64,000 bases of DNA from Planctomycetota bacterium (GTDB lineage: Bacteria > Planctomycetota > Phycisphaerae > UBA1845): contig JACQFE010000019.1 of NCBI GenBank assembly GCA_016200265.1, positions 1-64,000 on the forward strand, in the 5' to 3' direction. Position 1 is the first letter of the stretch. Every line of letters begins with the position of its first letter. Positions 39,987 to 48,340 of this stretch are shown piece by piece. The notes beneath the pieces are model-generated. The model was not told the origin of the DNA. It did not search any database and worked only from the letters and a program-made list of their open reading frames with translations. The position numbers and the translations under genes were made by a program.

Positions 39987-42590
39987 CTACGGACACGCGG
40001 CCGGTCCGGGAAACGGATACGCAAGGCTCTTGAACGCATCCACAATGTTAGCTACGTCGGCGATATCCACTCGGCCATTGGGAACCGCTGGATTCACGTC
40101 CGCGAGAGCGACGACGATGGCGGTTGGAACGGCCTTGAACTTGTCCACGCAAGCGGCCACATCAGCAATATTCGGCTGCGTCAGCGACGCGGGTGACGGC
40201 GCTTGAAACGGAGCGACCATATCTCCCCAACGCTGCGTACGCACCTTCAGCGGATCGGAGATTGCGGTGCAAGTTGCTTCGTTGCCTTGGCAGGAGACTT
40301 CAAGCTGTCGAATCTCGTACGTCGAACTTGGCACGACCCCTTGGCCGAAAACGTTCAATGTCTGCCCACCTAATGCCGCGTCCCAATCCAGGTAAACCGG
40401 CGCACATTGCAGGGTCGCGCACATGAACGTCGTCGATGGTGACTGTGTCTCCTGACATTCGCCAGGGATCCCGACATATCGATGCGCGTTCTCCTGCAAG
40501 TGAAAATCCGGCGCCGGAAACTGCATTGGATTCGCCGGATCAGGGTGCATCAAGCTGATCATCTTGACCTGGATCGCCGTTTCGCTCGCGGTAACCGCCG
40601 GCGATGGAATCGAGAAGGAAATATATCGAGCGGGGACAGCCGCGCCAGGTGCAGCGACTACCCTAAGACCCAGACTGCTTTCCGCTCCTGCGGCGACGGC
40701 CGTGAAGCCCATGTTGGGGGCGGGGACATCGCATTGGCCGTAATTGAATGGACTTCCGCACCCCCACGACACGATGGATCCGTCGGCCTTGAGCCCAAGA
40801 CTGTGGTATTCGCCCGCAGCGACCGCGACGAAGCCCGTATTAGGAGAAGGAACGTCGCATTGCCCGCCATCGTTGTTTGGATCACCACATCCCCAAGCCA
40901 CAATGGAACCGTCAGCCTTGAGACCCACACTATGACGCCAGCTTGCTGCAACAGCAATGAAATTGGCATTGGGTGCGGGGACATCGCATTGACCAGTGTC
41001 GTAAGGAATTCCGCACCCCCACGCCGCGATGGACCCGTCGGACTTGAGGCCCAAGCTATGAAAGTAGCCCGCGGCAACTGCGACAAAGCCCATGTTGAAC
41101 GCGGGGATGTTCGTTTGATACTCTACGTTGCGTCCCCACGCGACGATGGATCCGTCGGCCTTGAGGGCCAAACTGTGTTCCAAGCCTGCGGCGACTTTTA
41201 CGAACCCACCGTTGGGGGCGGGGACGTTGGTCTGACCATAGTTGTTGAATCCCCAAGCCAAAATGGATCCGTCGGCCTTGAGTCCCAGACTATGACCTTC
41301 GCCCGTCGCGACGCCGATGAAATTCGCATTGGGAGCAGGGACATGGGTCTGGCCATAAACGTTGTCTCCCCACCCCACGATTGAGCCGTCGCCCTTGAGG
41401 CCCAGGCTGTGAAACGATTTCGCGGCGACAGTGGTGAAACCCACGTTGAGAGAAGGGACGTTGGTCTGACCGTCACTGTTGAATCCCCATGCAACGATGG
41501 ATCCGTCGGCCTTAAGACCCAGACCGTGAAACGAATTCGAGGCGACGGTGATGAAACCGGTGTTGGGTGCGGGGACGTTGGTCTGACCAACGTAGTTGTT
41601 CCCCCATGCCACGATGGATCCGTCGGCCCTGACGGCCAGACTGTTTTCCCATGCTGCGACGATGGCGACGAAGCCGGTGTTCGGAGCGGGGACGTCAGTC
41701 TGTCCGTAGCTGTTGTCCCCCCACGCCACAATCGACCCGTCGGCCTTGAGGCCCAAACTGTGACCCGTGCTCGCGGCGATGGCGATGAAATCGGTGTTGG
41801 GAGCGGGGACGTCGCATTGACCGTAGTTATAGTTACTACAGCCCCACGCCACGATGGATCCGTCGGCCTTGAGACCAAGACTATGCACATCGCCTGCGGC
41901 GATGGCAACGAAGCCGGTATTCGGCGCGGGGACGTCACATTGACCATAGTCGTAATGGAAGGGGCCGCCACAACCCCACGCCACAACGGATCCGTCGGCC
42001 TTGAGGCCCATGCTGTGATACAAGCCTGCGGAGATGCCGACGAAATCGGCATTGGTCCCGGGGACGTCAATCTGACCGTATTCGTTGCTCCCCCACGCCA
42101 CGATGGATCCGTCGGCCTTCAGTCCCAGACTGGAGTCAAAATTCGCAGCGACTGCGACGAAGCCCGTGTTGGGAGCTGGTACGCTGGTCCTACCGTAGCC
42201 GTTGCTACCCCACCCCACGATTGATCCGTCAGCTTTGAGGCCCAGACTGTGAAAGCTGCCCGCGGCGACCGCCGTGAAGCCACTGGAAAGGTCGACACCG
42301 ACGACCTGATTTCCCCAACCGACGACCGCACCCTCTGCCTGTGCCTGATTCGCGACCGCGATTCCCACTTCGGTCGCCGCCGCGCCACCCTTGTACAATG
42401 GCGTGGCCGGGCGAAGGTCGTACTTCGTCCACGCCGCCAATTGAGAAACGGGTACCGACCCGATCCGCACCGCGGGTTTGCCGAGCGTGGGAACGTCACC
42501 CCGCTTCGAAGGGCCCTCAGCCCGTGCTGGAACTGAAAGGAGAACAAGAATCGCCACAAAGATTCGAGCAAACTTGAATGCTGTGTACAT
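39987..42590 (-). CDS. secreted RCC1-repeat protein with array-type C-terminal module
   Basis: 867 residues from MYTAFKFARIFVAILVLL, with GGAG upstream; signal peptide ends near ARAEG. About 14 RCC1-like repeats of roughly 40 residues follow (GFVAVAAGxxHSLGLKADGS, then IVAWGxNxYGQTDVPAPN), predicting one or two beta-propellers. The last 210 residues (RYISFSIPSPAV, FMCATLQCAPVYLDW, CQGNEATC, DVNPAVPNGRVDIADVANIV and a GPAACP end) match the C-terminal module of the array proteins. Here the Ca-loop-like D-x-N ... D positions are better kept. Extracellular; binding partner unknown. Confidence 0.85.
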   Translation of the reverse strand: MYTAFKFARIFVAILVLLSVPARAEGPSKRGDVPTLGKPAVRIGSVPVSQLAAWTKYDLRPATPLYKGGAAATEVGIAVANQAQAEGAVVGWGNQVVGVDLSSGFTAVAAGSFHSLGLKADGSIVGWGSNGYGRTSVPAPNTGFVAVAANFDSSLGLKADGSIVAWGSNEYGQIDVPGTNADFVGISAGLYHSMGLKADGSVVAWGCGGPFHYDYGQCDVPAPNTGFVAIAAGDVHSLGLKADGSIVAWGCSNYNYGQCDVPAPNTDFIAIAASTGHSLGLKADGSIVAWGDNSYGQTDVPAPNTGFVAIVAAWENSLAVRADGSIVAWGNNYVGQTNVPAPNTGFITVASNSFHGLGLKADGSIVAWGFNSDGQTNVPSLNVGFTTVAAKSFHSLGLKGDGSIVGWGDNVYGQTHVPAPNANFIGVATGEGHSLGLKADGSILAWGFNNYGQTNVPAPNGGFVKVAAGLEHSLALKADGSIVAWGRNVEYQTNIPAFNMGFVAVAAGYFHSLGLKSDGSIAAWGCGIPYDTGQCDVPAPNANFIAVAASWRHSVGLKADGSIVAWGCGDPNNDGGQCDVPSPNTGFVAVAAGEYHSLGLKADGSIVSWGCGSPFNYGQCDVPAPNMGFTAVAAGAESSLGLRVVAAPGAAVPARYISFSIPSPAVTASETAIQVKMISLMHPDPANPMQFPAPDFHLQENAHRYVGIPGECQETQSPSTTFMCATLQCAPVYLDWDAALGGQTLNVFGQGVVPSSTYEIRQLEVSCQGNEATCTAISDPLKVRTQRWGDMVAPFQAPSPASLTQPNIADVAACVDKFKAVPTAIVVALADVNPAVPNGRVDIADVANIVDAFKSLAYPFPGPAACP

Positions 42591-42945
42591 GGTGCGGTCT
42601 CCGTCGAAAGACGCTTCGCGCACCTAAATCAAGAGGATCCTCAAGATTCCGGTGAGCGATCGCTGCTTAATCTGTAAGGGAGGTAACAGTGTAATGCCAA
42701 GAAACCGCTGGGTCAACAGGATATTGGGCAATGGCGCGGATTTACCCTAAGTCAGGCGTACCAAACGGATTGCCCACGATCCGAGCGACGATTGCGGTAC
42801 GATCCCCGAGTCAACGTCCGGCGCACCAAAAGCGCGTTTCATCGCAACGGATGAAACTCGAGATACAACCGAGGAATCATCACCAAGTGAAGGTTCTCCC
42901 CCTGCTGAGGCGTCGCTGCGCGTTGGGCGAAACCGACGACTTCGA

Positions 42946-42973
42946 TTGTCCAAGCCTAATCGCGTGCTAATAT
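42946..42973 (+). promoter_or_regulatory. sigma70-like promoter before the FEPFSI protein gene
   Basis: TTGTCC (42946-42951) and TAATAT (42968-42973) are separated by 16 bp, 50 bp before the ATG at 43023. The remaining 42591-42945 gap shows no gene; the divergent RCC1 promoter must lie there too. Confidence 0.4.
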
Positions 42974-43022
42974 ATCCTGCATGGTTCTTGGCCGATGAGT
43001 CGGCGAACAAGGGGCAACACTT

Positions 43023-43265
43023 ATGATCCGAGACGAAATTCGCGAACTCCTGCTCAAGCATCCTTTTGAACCGTTTTCCATCCTCGCCACCGGTGGCGAG
43101 ACTTATGAGGTCCGAGACAGCACTTTGGTTGCCGTTCTGAAGAGCGCGATTTTCATTGCCTTTCCCAATTCCGATCGGCGAGTGCTCATTCCCTTTTTGC
43201 ACGTGTCATCCGTTGAAATTCTCAACGGCCGCCATCGCCCCGCGTCCGGCAAGCGGCGACGATAA
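43023..43265 (+). CDS. small conserved hypothetical protein (HPFEPFSI type)
   Basis: 80 residues: MIRDEIRELLLKHPFEPFSI, then GGETYEVRDSTLVAVLKS and FIAFPNSDRRVLIPFLHVSSVE. Short proteins with the 'L...PFEPF.I...G..YEVR' layout are common and uncharacterised in planctomycetes. It looks like a compact SH3-like beta barrel with an N-terminal helix. No membrane segment; basic tail. Its start is divergent from the RCC1 gene, and it stands alone. Function unknown. Confidence 0.7.
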   Translation: MIRDEIRELLLKHPFEPFSILATGGETYEVRDSTLVAVLKSAIFIAFPNSDRRVLIPFLHVSSVEILNGRHRPASGKRRR

Positions 43266-43348
43266 GAACCTCTTCGACTCCTGCGGCGGGGCGTTTTTCG
43301 CGTTCGAGCATTCGCACGAACTGAAGTTCGAGGCTCGCCATGGTTACA

Positions 43349-43693
43349 CTACGCTAGAGGGTTCTTCCCGTGTTCCACCGTAATCACGCTATGAATCCCC
43401 CCGCGGACCGTCCAGTGCGAGACGACCTGCATCCACTTCGGCCCGCAGGCGGCCACGAGGTCGTTCAGGATCACGTTGGTCACGTCTTCGTAGAAGATGC
43501 CTTTGTTGCGGTAGCCTTGGAGATAGAGCTTGAGGCTTTTTAGCTCGACGCACTTGGCCGCCGCGACGTAACGAATGCTGATCGTCGCAAAATCCGGCTG
43601 GCCGGTGATCGGGCACATGCTGGTGAACTCATGCACCTCGTGCTCAATCAAATAATCCCGCTGCGGATGTGGATTGGGAAACGTTTCGAGCAT
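43349..43693 (-). CDS. queF: NADPH-dependent 7-cyano-7-deazaguanine reductase
   Basis: 114 residues, the short single-domain (type I) form. QueF reduces preQ0 to preQ1 in queuosine synthesis. The catalytic segment FTSMCPITGQPDFATISI carries the active cysteine and aspartate, and the CVELKSLKLYLQGYRNKGIF stretch followed by YEDVTN carries the substrate glutamate. Homologous to GTP cyclohydrolase I. It stands alone, with the cytochrome operon ending 112 bp away on the same strand; no other queuosine gene is in the window. Confidence 0.93.
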   Translation of the reverse strand: MLETFPNPHPQRDYLIEHEVHEFTSMCPITGQPDFATISIRYVAAAKCVELKSLKLYLQGYRNKGIFYEDVTNVILNDLVAACGPKWMQVVSHWTVRGGIHSVITVEHGKNPLA

Positions 43694-43703
43694 CGCTGGA
43701 TAC

Positions 43704-43790
43704 TACCACGAAATACCTCTGTGTACTCCGTGCTCTCTGTGGTCCAATCGTGTTTTCTTACCACGGAGGACACGGAGGGCACGAAGTAGG
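43704..43790. repeat. inverted ACCACGGAGGACACGGAG element
   Basis: TACCTCTGTGTACTCCGTGC (left arm) and ACCACGGAGGACACGGAGGG (right arm) are imperfect complements about 40 bp apart, between queF and the cytochrome b stop. Similar 'CACGGAGgACACGGAG' words are frequent in planctomycete intergenic DNA. Confidence 0.5.
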
Positions 43791-43804
43791 CACGGATTGC
43801 TTGT

Positions 43805-45022
43805 TTAGTGGGAAGGCTTTGCATCACCGCTTGGTGCGTGTGCGGAATCGGCGCCCGGCACGGTTTCCGATTGAACACCACCTTCGAGCCGATGCGGGCG
43901 ACCATAGTGGTCGATGTGGTACCGCTGCCCGAAGAAGGTCTGGTTCGTCTCCGAGAAGTGTCCAAGCGTGCCGAGAATGAGAGCACCGACCAAGCCGATG
44001 AGGCCGACGCTGACGGCCACCGGTCGCTGGCGCGGGTGGCGATACTTGCTTCGATCAAGGAATGGCCAGAACAGCAGCAGCGCGAACGGCACGGAACAGG
44101 CGATGATGCCCATGAAGGCCCCGTAAGGCCCCTCGAAGTATTTGAGCAACTGGTAGCTGGGCAGGAAATACCATTCCGGCTTGATGTGCTCGGGCGTGAG
44201 AAGCGGATTGGCCGGCTCACCGATCTCCCAAGGAGACACAACCGCGAGCGTCACCAGAACCGCAATCATCAGCATCACCACGACGGATTCCTTGCAGACG
44301 TGCACCGGAAAAAATGGAATGCCGTACTTCGGTTCGAGCGGTTTCTCCTCATCGACAGGTTCAAGCGTGGCCAGGTTTGTGGCTCTCATGAGGAAGAGGT
44401 GAACGACGAGGAGTCCCGTCAGTAACCACGGCAGGATGATGACGTGAACGACGAAGAAGCGGGACAGTGTCTCGCCGGTGACCACATCCCCGCCGCGAAT
44501 GAAATAACGCAGCCAGCCCCCGATGTACGGAACCTTGTTCGCGGATTCCGTGCCGACCGTCGTCGCCCAGAAAGAAATCTGATTCCACGGCAGCAGGTAG
44601 CCGGTGAAGCCGAAGGTGATCGTCACAATGAAAATGAAAACGCCGGTCACCCACGTCAGCTCGCGAGGCTTCTTGTAGGCCCCGCAGAAATACGTGCGGA
44701 TCATGTGCAGGACCACCATGAGGATCATCAACGACGCGCCCCAGGCGTGGACCTGTCGATAGAGCCATCCGAAGTGGACCTCGGCCGTGATGAACTGAAT
44801 CGACTTGTGGGCTTCGTCCGGCGTCGGGCGGTAATACATCAGCAGCAGGATGCCGGTGATCGTCTGGCTGATGAACAGAAACAGCGAAAGACTTCCGAAA
44901 ACGTGCAGCCAGCCCGTGTGTGGCGGCAGGCGCTTGCCGAGCTGCTTCTTCAGGAAGCCCCCGGCGGTCTCCATGTCGTAGCGCGAGTCGAGGAAATTCG
45001 TGATGCCGTTCTTCAGACTCAT
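43805..45022 (-). CDS. cytochrome b subunit of a bc-type complex
   Basis: 405 residues starting MSLKNGITNFLDSRYD with AGGAACC upstream. Cytochrome b of a quinol oxidoreductase: about eight membrane helices. The paired heme histidines are in VHAWGASLMILMVVLHMIRT and FFVVHVIILPWLLTGLLVVH. The Qo-site PEWY is seen in PEWYFLPSYQLLKYFEG. The N-terminal (b6-like) and C-terminal (subunit-IV-like) parts are fused in one chain, followed by a soluble tail of about 60 residues. Third gene after the nonaheme cytochrome and Rieske genes. Confidence 0.93.
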   Translation of the reverse strand: MSLKNGITNFLDSRYDMETAGGFLKKQLGKRLPPHTGWLHVFGSLSLFLFISQTITGILLLMYYRPTPDEAHKSIQFITAEVHFGWLYRQVHAWGASLMILMVVLHMIRTYFCGAYKKPRELTWVTGVFIFIVTITFGFTGYLLPWNQISFWATTVGTESANKVPYIGGWLRYFIRGGDVVTGETLSRFFVVHVIILPWLLTGLLVVHLFLMRATNLATLEPVDEEKPLEPKYGIPFFPVHVCKESVVVMLMIAVLVTLAVVSPWEIGEPANPLLTPEHIKPEWYFLPSYQLLKYFEGPYGAFMGIIACSVPFALLLFWPFLDRSKYRHPRQRPVAVSVGLIGLVGALILGTLGHFSETNQTFFGQRYHIDHYGRPHRLEGGVQSETVPGADSAHAPSGDAKPSH

Positions 45023-45034
45023 TGGTTCCTAGCT

Positions 45035-45090
45035 GATCCGAATCCGGAGCGCAAGCGACGGGCCCTGCGCTCGTGCTTGGGGTTCGGATC
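45035..45090. repeat. stem-loop element inside the cytochrome operon
   Basis: GATCCGAATCC at the left and GGGTTCGGATC at the right form a stem with 8 perfect outer pairs, enclosing GGAGCGCAAGCGACGGGCCC. It fills most of the 84-bp gap between the Rieske and cytochrome b genes and could tune expression of the last gene. Related to the element at 37653. Confidence 0.6.
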
Positions 45091-45106
45091 GATCGCAAAC
45101 ATCCAA

Positions 45107-45547
45107 TTACGTTGAAACGTACACTTTTCCGCCAACATCTTTGACTTTGTATTCCGGTAAGGGAGCCGGCGCCGGCCCAGAAACAACTTGTCCTCTTGCA
45201 TTAAACACGGCCGCATGGCACGGACAAAGAAACTGCTCCTTGCCAGCGTCCCATTTCACGAGGCACCCAAGGTGCGTGCAGACGGCGGAATAGGCCGCCA
45301 GTCCACCAGGATCCCGCCTCACGATCACCGCCTTACCGCGCACCTGCACAGTGGAATGTTCACCTGGCTTAAGGTTTTCCCCTCCCTTGACCTCCACATC
45401 TTCCGCCTTGCCGCCCTTTGCTGCAGGCCAGAGATAAAGCAGGCCCGGCACGACCATAGCTGCGGCCGTGATCGCCGAACACGCGGCGATGATCCATTCC
45501 AGAAAGCCGCGACGGTTGAACGATTTGGGCGCATCTTCACGCGACAT
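45107..45547 (-). CDS. Rieske iron-sulphur protein
   Basis: 146 residues. A twin-arginine-like NRRGFLEW and one N-terminal membrane helix are followed by a Rieske domain whose 2Fe-2S ligands are in CTHLGC and CPCHAAVF. It passes electrons from quinol to the c-type heme partner. The C-terminus (LPEYKVKDVGGKVYVST) is normal for the family. Its start directly abuts the upstream nonaheme cytochrome stop, so the two are translated together. Small size fits Rieske proteins of b6f/menaquinol-type complexes. Confidence 0.93.
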   Translation of the reverse strand: MSREDAPKSFNRRGFLEWIIAACSAITAAAMVVPGLLYLWPAAKGGKAEDVEVKGGENLKPGEHSTVQVRGKAVIVRRDPGGLAAYSAVCTHLGCLVKWDAGKEQFLCPCHAAVFNARGQVVSGPAPAPLPEYKVKDVGGKVYVST

Positions 45548-46924
45548 TCAATGTTCCTTTCCGGGCGCTGTGGCGACGTATTCTTTTCGCAGGCGCTTGT
45601 ACTTCGTGTAGAGCAGCGCGACAAAAATAAGAACGAACGCCCAGATCGGCGCCAACGCCTGAGTTCGCAGTTGCAGGCCCTTTTCAAGTTGGACAAGGTC
45701 GCCGTCCACCTCGTCGCACACTGCGTTCATTTCGCCGAGTTTCTTGGTCAGAGCCTCTTGGTCGAGCGTGTGCTGCAAAGGAGCAAGGGCGATCAGATGC
45801 GTGGTGGCCTCCTCCAAACGAAAACGCTGGCTGTCCACGAGCAGGATTCCGCGACCCACGCGGTTGAGGTGCTCCGCGGTGCCCACGTACTTCCGTTCGC
45901 CGTCCGTGATCGTGTCGAGCAAGTGAAAGAACTTCTGTAGGCTTTCGTCCTTTTCCAGCGAGTCGTGACACTCCGAACAGCCTGGGAGCGCCCGCTGGAC
46001 GATTTGCTTTGGGGTCGCATGGAGCCGCGCTGCGACCTCGGAAGGCGAAGGAGGATAGCGTTGATCGGTTACAAGTCTCGCATAATCTTGAACGAGCTCC
46101 GCGGCCGGCTCGGTGATCTTTTCGATCTTGTGGAAATGGGCGTCGGGTCCTCCTCCGTGGCATTGCACGCATCCGTGAAAGCCTTCGCGATCGGCGTGAA
46201 TGCTCTTGGCGAAGTTCGTCGCGGCGTGCTGGTGGCACTGTCCGCAGACCGACCCGACGTTCGCAAATCCCGGCGGTGTCGCAGCATGATTCCCGTGACA
46301 GGTCGCACAGGTTGGCGCCCCGCGATCGTGCTTTTGGAGCAGCAACTCCCCGTGCACGCTCTGTCGATATTCCGCGACGATCTCAGAGGGGATTTTGAAT
46401 TCGGACATCAGCTTGGCGTCCGCGTGGCAATGTCCACAGGTGTCGGGGACGTTTAATGGATTGGTCTTGCTCGTCGGTTCGCTCGGCCGCTGAATCGCAT
46501 GATCGCCATGGCAATCAGTGCACACCGCAACGCGCGTCTCGCCCTTTTCCTTAAGGGCCTTTCCGTGGGCGCTCGTCCAGTACGCGGCGAGCTGGTCGGT
46601 CCGCAGGCCATAGGGGTTCATCCGCGCCACGTCAGTGTGGCATTCTCCACAGAGCTGTGGAATATCACGCCGTTCAACATGGCCCTTAAAGGACGAACCG
46701 TGATCGAATTTGGCCCCGCCGTCCGATTTGGGCAATTCGCCTTCGACCACGTAACTGTCCGAACCGCCATGGCATTCCTGGCAGTGCAACGTCGAATGGA
46801 CGGATCCTGCGAGTTCTTTGTGCCGATCAGCGTGGCATGCGGCGCAATCAACCGGCTTGGCGGTGACAGCACCGACGGGAATGAGGGTGGAAACAGCAAC
46901 AATGCCCCACAAGGGAAATTTCAT
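45548..46924 (-). CDS. nonaheme c-type cytochrome with C-terminal membrane anchor
   Basis: 458 residues; signal peptide MKFPLWGIVAVSTLIPVGA. Nine CxxCH sites are seen: CAACH, CQECH, CGECH, CTDCH, CGHCH, CATCH, CGQCH, CVQCH and CSECH. A C-terminal helix (APIWAFVLIFVALLYTKY) anchors it, facing the periplasm. The arrangement resembles NapC/NrfH-unlike multiheme proteins encoded with bc complexes in Geobacter-type and anammox bacteria. It occupies the place of cytochrome c1 in this operon, ahead of Rieske and cytochrome b. Probable role: electron exit from the bc complex. Residues 300-420 lack heme sites and look helical. Confidence 0.88.
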   Translation of the reverse strand: MKFPLWGIVAVSTLIPVGAVTAKPVDCAACHADRHKELAGSVHSTLHCQECHGGSDSYVVEGELPKSDGGAKFDHGSSFKGHVERRDIPQLCGECHTDVARMNPYGLRTDQLAAYWTSAHGKALKEKGETRVAVCTDCHGDHAIQRPSEPTSKTNPLNVPDTCGHCHADAKLMSEFKIPSEIVAEYRQSVHGELLLQKHDRGAPTCATCHGNHAATPPGFANVGSVCGQCHQHAATNFAKSIHADREGFHGCVQCHGGGPDAHFHKIEKITEPAAELVQDYARLVTDQRYPPSPSEVAARLHATPKQIVQRALPGCSECHDSLEKDESLQKFFHLLDTITDGERKYVGTAEHLNRVGRGILLVDSQRFRLEEATTHLIALAPLQHTLDQEALTKKLGEMNAVCDEVDGDLVQLEKGLQLRTQALAPIWAFVLIFVALLYTKYKRLRKEYVATAPGKEH

Positions 46925-46983
46925 GTTTCGAAACTATCTCCCAGGACGACGCCGGAGGAAAATGGCCTCGACGGTCACACGAT

Positions 46984-47006
46984 TGCTGGCACGTTGCGTG
47001 CCAGCA
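46984..47006. promoter_or_regulatory. perfect inverted repeat in the divergent cytochrome promoter region
   Basis: TGCTGGCACG and CGTGCCAGCA form a perfect 10-bp stem with a TTG loop. It lies 60 bp upstream of the nonaheme operon, in the 450-bp divergent gap toward the tetraheme cytochrome gene. No T-run follows, so an operator is more likely than a terminator. No gene is seen in the gap. Confidence 0.5.
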
Positions 47007-47376
47007 GAATGGCCAACAGCGATCAAAATCACCGAATTCGATCGGCAATGTGGAATTCCTTCCCAGTATCGGCTTTGTTGTCAAGTCTCGATTCGCGCAT
47101 TCGCCCCGGCGAATTCGTGGGCGACCGAAAATTCGCGCTTGGCGCATGCCTGCCGGCGGGTAGCATGAAGTGCATTGGTCCAATTCCGCGCAGTGAAACG
47201 CCGAAGCGCAAAAAGCTCCATCGAATAGCCGACAGACGTGGGAGCGGCGGCAACCGCTGTGACGGTTCACATTCGGATCGGGGTCGAATTGGTACAGGGT
47301 GTCTCTTATTACAGATGAATCATGCAGCCACGTGTAGCTGCTGAGCGGGTGAATTTTTTTGAATGGAGTGAATGGA

Positions 47377-48057
47377 ATGAGATATCGAAACACATTCGTA
47401 GTGGGAGCGTTGTTGGCGGCAGGGGGCGTGGTAATTTGGCAGGGCGGCCGAGCCTCCACGGTGTCGGCGAATCCGGGCGACCTCACCGTCGTTGCGACGA
47501 CCGCGGCGGCTTCCGCGGCACTGGGGCCAGCCGGAGACGCCGAATATGTCGGATCGAGCAAGTGCAAAAAATGCCACCTGGCCGAACACAAGACCTGGGA
47601 GAAAACTCCCCACGCAAAGGCCATGGAAACACTGAAGCCGGGCGGCGCCAAAGAAGCCAAGGAGAAGGCCAAACTCGATCCGCAAAAGGACTACACCAAA
47701 GATGCGACCTGCGTTGCCTGCCACACCGTGGGGTTCGGAAAACCGGGCGGTTATCAGATGCCTGCGGATGCCGAGGCCGCCAAGAAGATGGAAGCAATGG
47801 AGAACGTGGGCTGTGAGATGTGCCACGGTCCCGGCAGCAAGTACATCGTGATTCATGAGGACATCATGAAGTCGAAGCGGAAGTACAAGGATGACGAACT
47901 CGTTGCCGCCGGGCAGAACACCAAGCCGGACAAGGCGGTTTGTGTGACGTGTCACAACGAGAAGAGTCCGAGCTTCGACAAGTCAGTTGCGTTCGATTTC
48001 GACAAGATGAAGGCAAAGGGCGTTCACGACGTGCAGCCGCTCAAGCAGCGCGAATAG
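47377..48057 (+). CDS. tetraheme cytochrome c554-like protein
   Basis: 226 residues from MRYRNTFVVGALLAAGG with GGAGTGAATGGA upstream; an ATG six codons earlier lacks spacing. Signal peptide, then YVGSSKCKKCHLAEHKTW, CVACH, VGCEMCHGPGSKY and CVTCH: four CxxCH heme sites in the cytochrome c554 family pattern. A lysine-rich loop separates the first two hemes. It is transcribed away from the nonaheme-Rieske-cytochrome b operon, so it may be the soluble electron acceptor or donor of that complex. Actual redox partner unknown. Confidence 0.88.
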   Translation: MRYRNTFVVGALLAAGGVVIWQGGRASTVSANPGDLTVVATTAAASAALGPAGDAEYVGSSKCKKCHLAEHKTWEKTPHAKAMETLKPGGAKEAKEKAKLDPQKDYTKDATCVACHTVGFGKPGGYQMPADAEAAKKMEAMENVGCEMCHGPGSKYIVIHEDIMKSKRKYKDDELVAAGQNTKPDKAVCVTCHNEKSPSFDKSVAFDFDKMKAKGVHDVQPLKQRE

Positions 48058-48340
48058 CCCTGCTTCCGCGCTCACAATGGGGCGCCGATTTTGAATCGTG
48101 GACGAGCCGCGCTGGTCACGCTATTTTGGGAAGCGTCATTTGACACCCGAAACAGCTGACTGGCGCGGCTCGACTCTTATGGTCGCACAGCCGAGGGATT
48201 CGTCCGACCATAATCGTCTGCCGGCCCGCTCGACAAGCCACCGCAATAATCGATCCCCTTCGCCGAGTTACGTTTTGTGTCGCATGCCTCGCTCGCAAGG
48301 TACAATATCTTCGCCACGCTATTGAACGGAGGGTGATTTC

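Noticed and set aside
39782-40033. 83-residue plus-strand frame upstream of mraZ
   Set aside because: No ribosome site, no recognisable sequence, and it runs into the end of the RCC1 gene on the other strand.
46848-47672. Minus-strand frame of 274 residues across the divergent cytochrome region
   Set aside because: It overlaps the tetraheme cytochrome gene in antisense and has no plausible composition.
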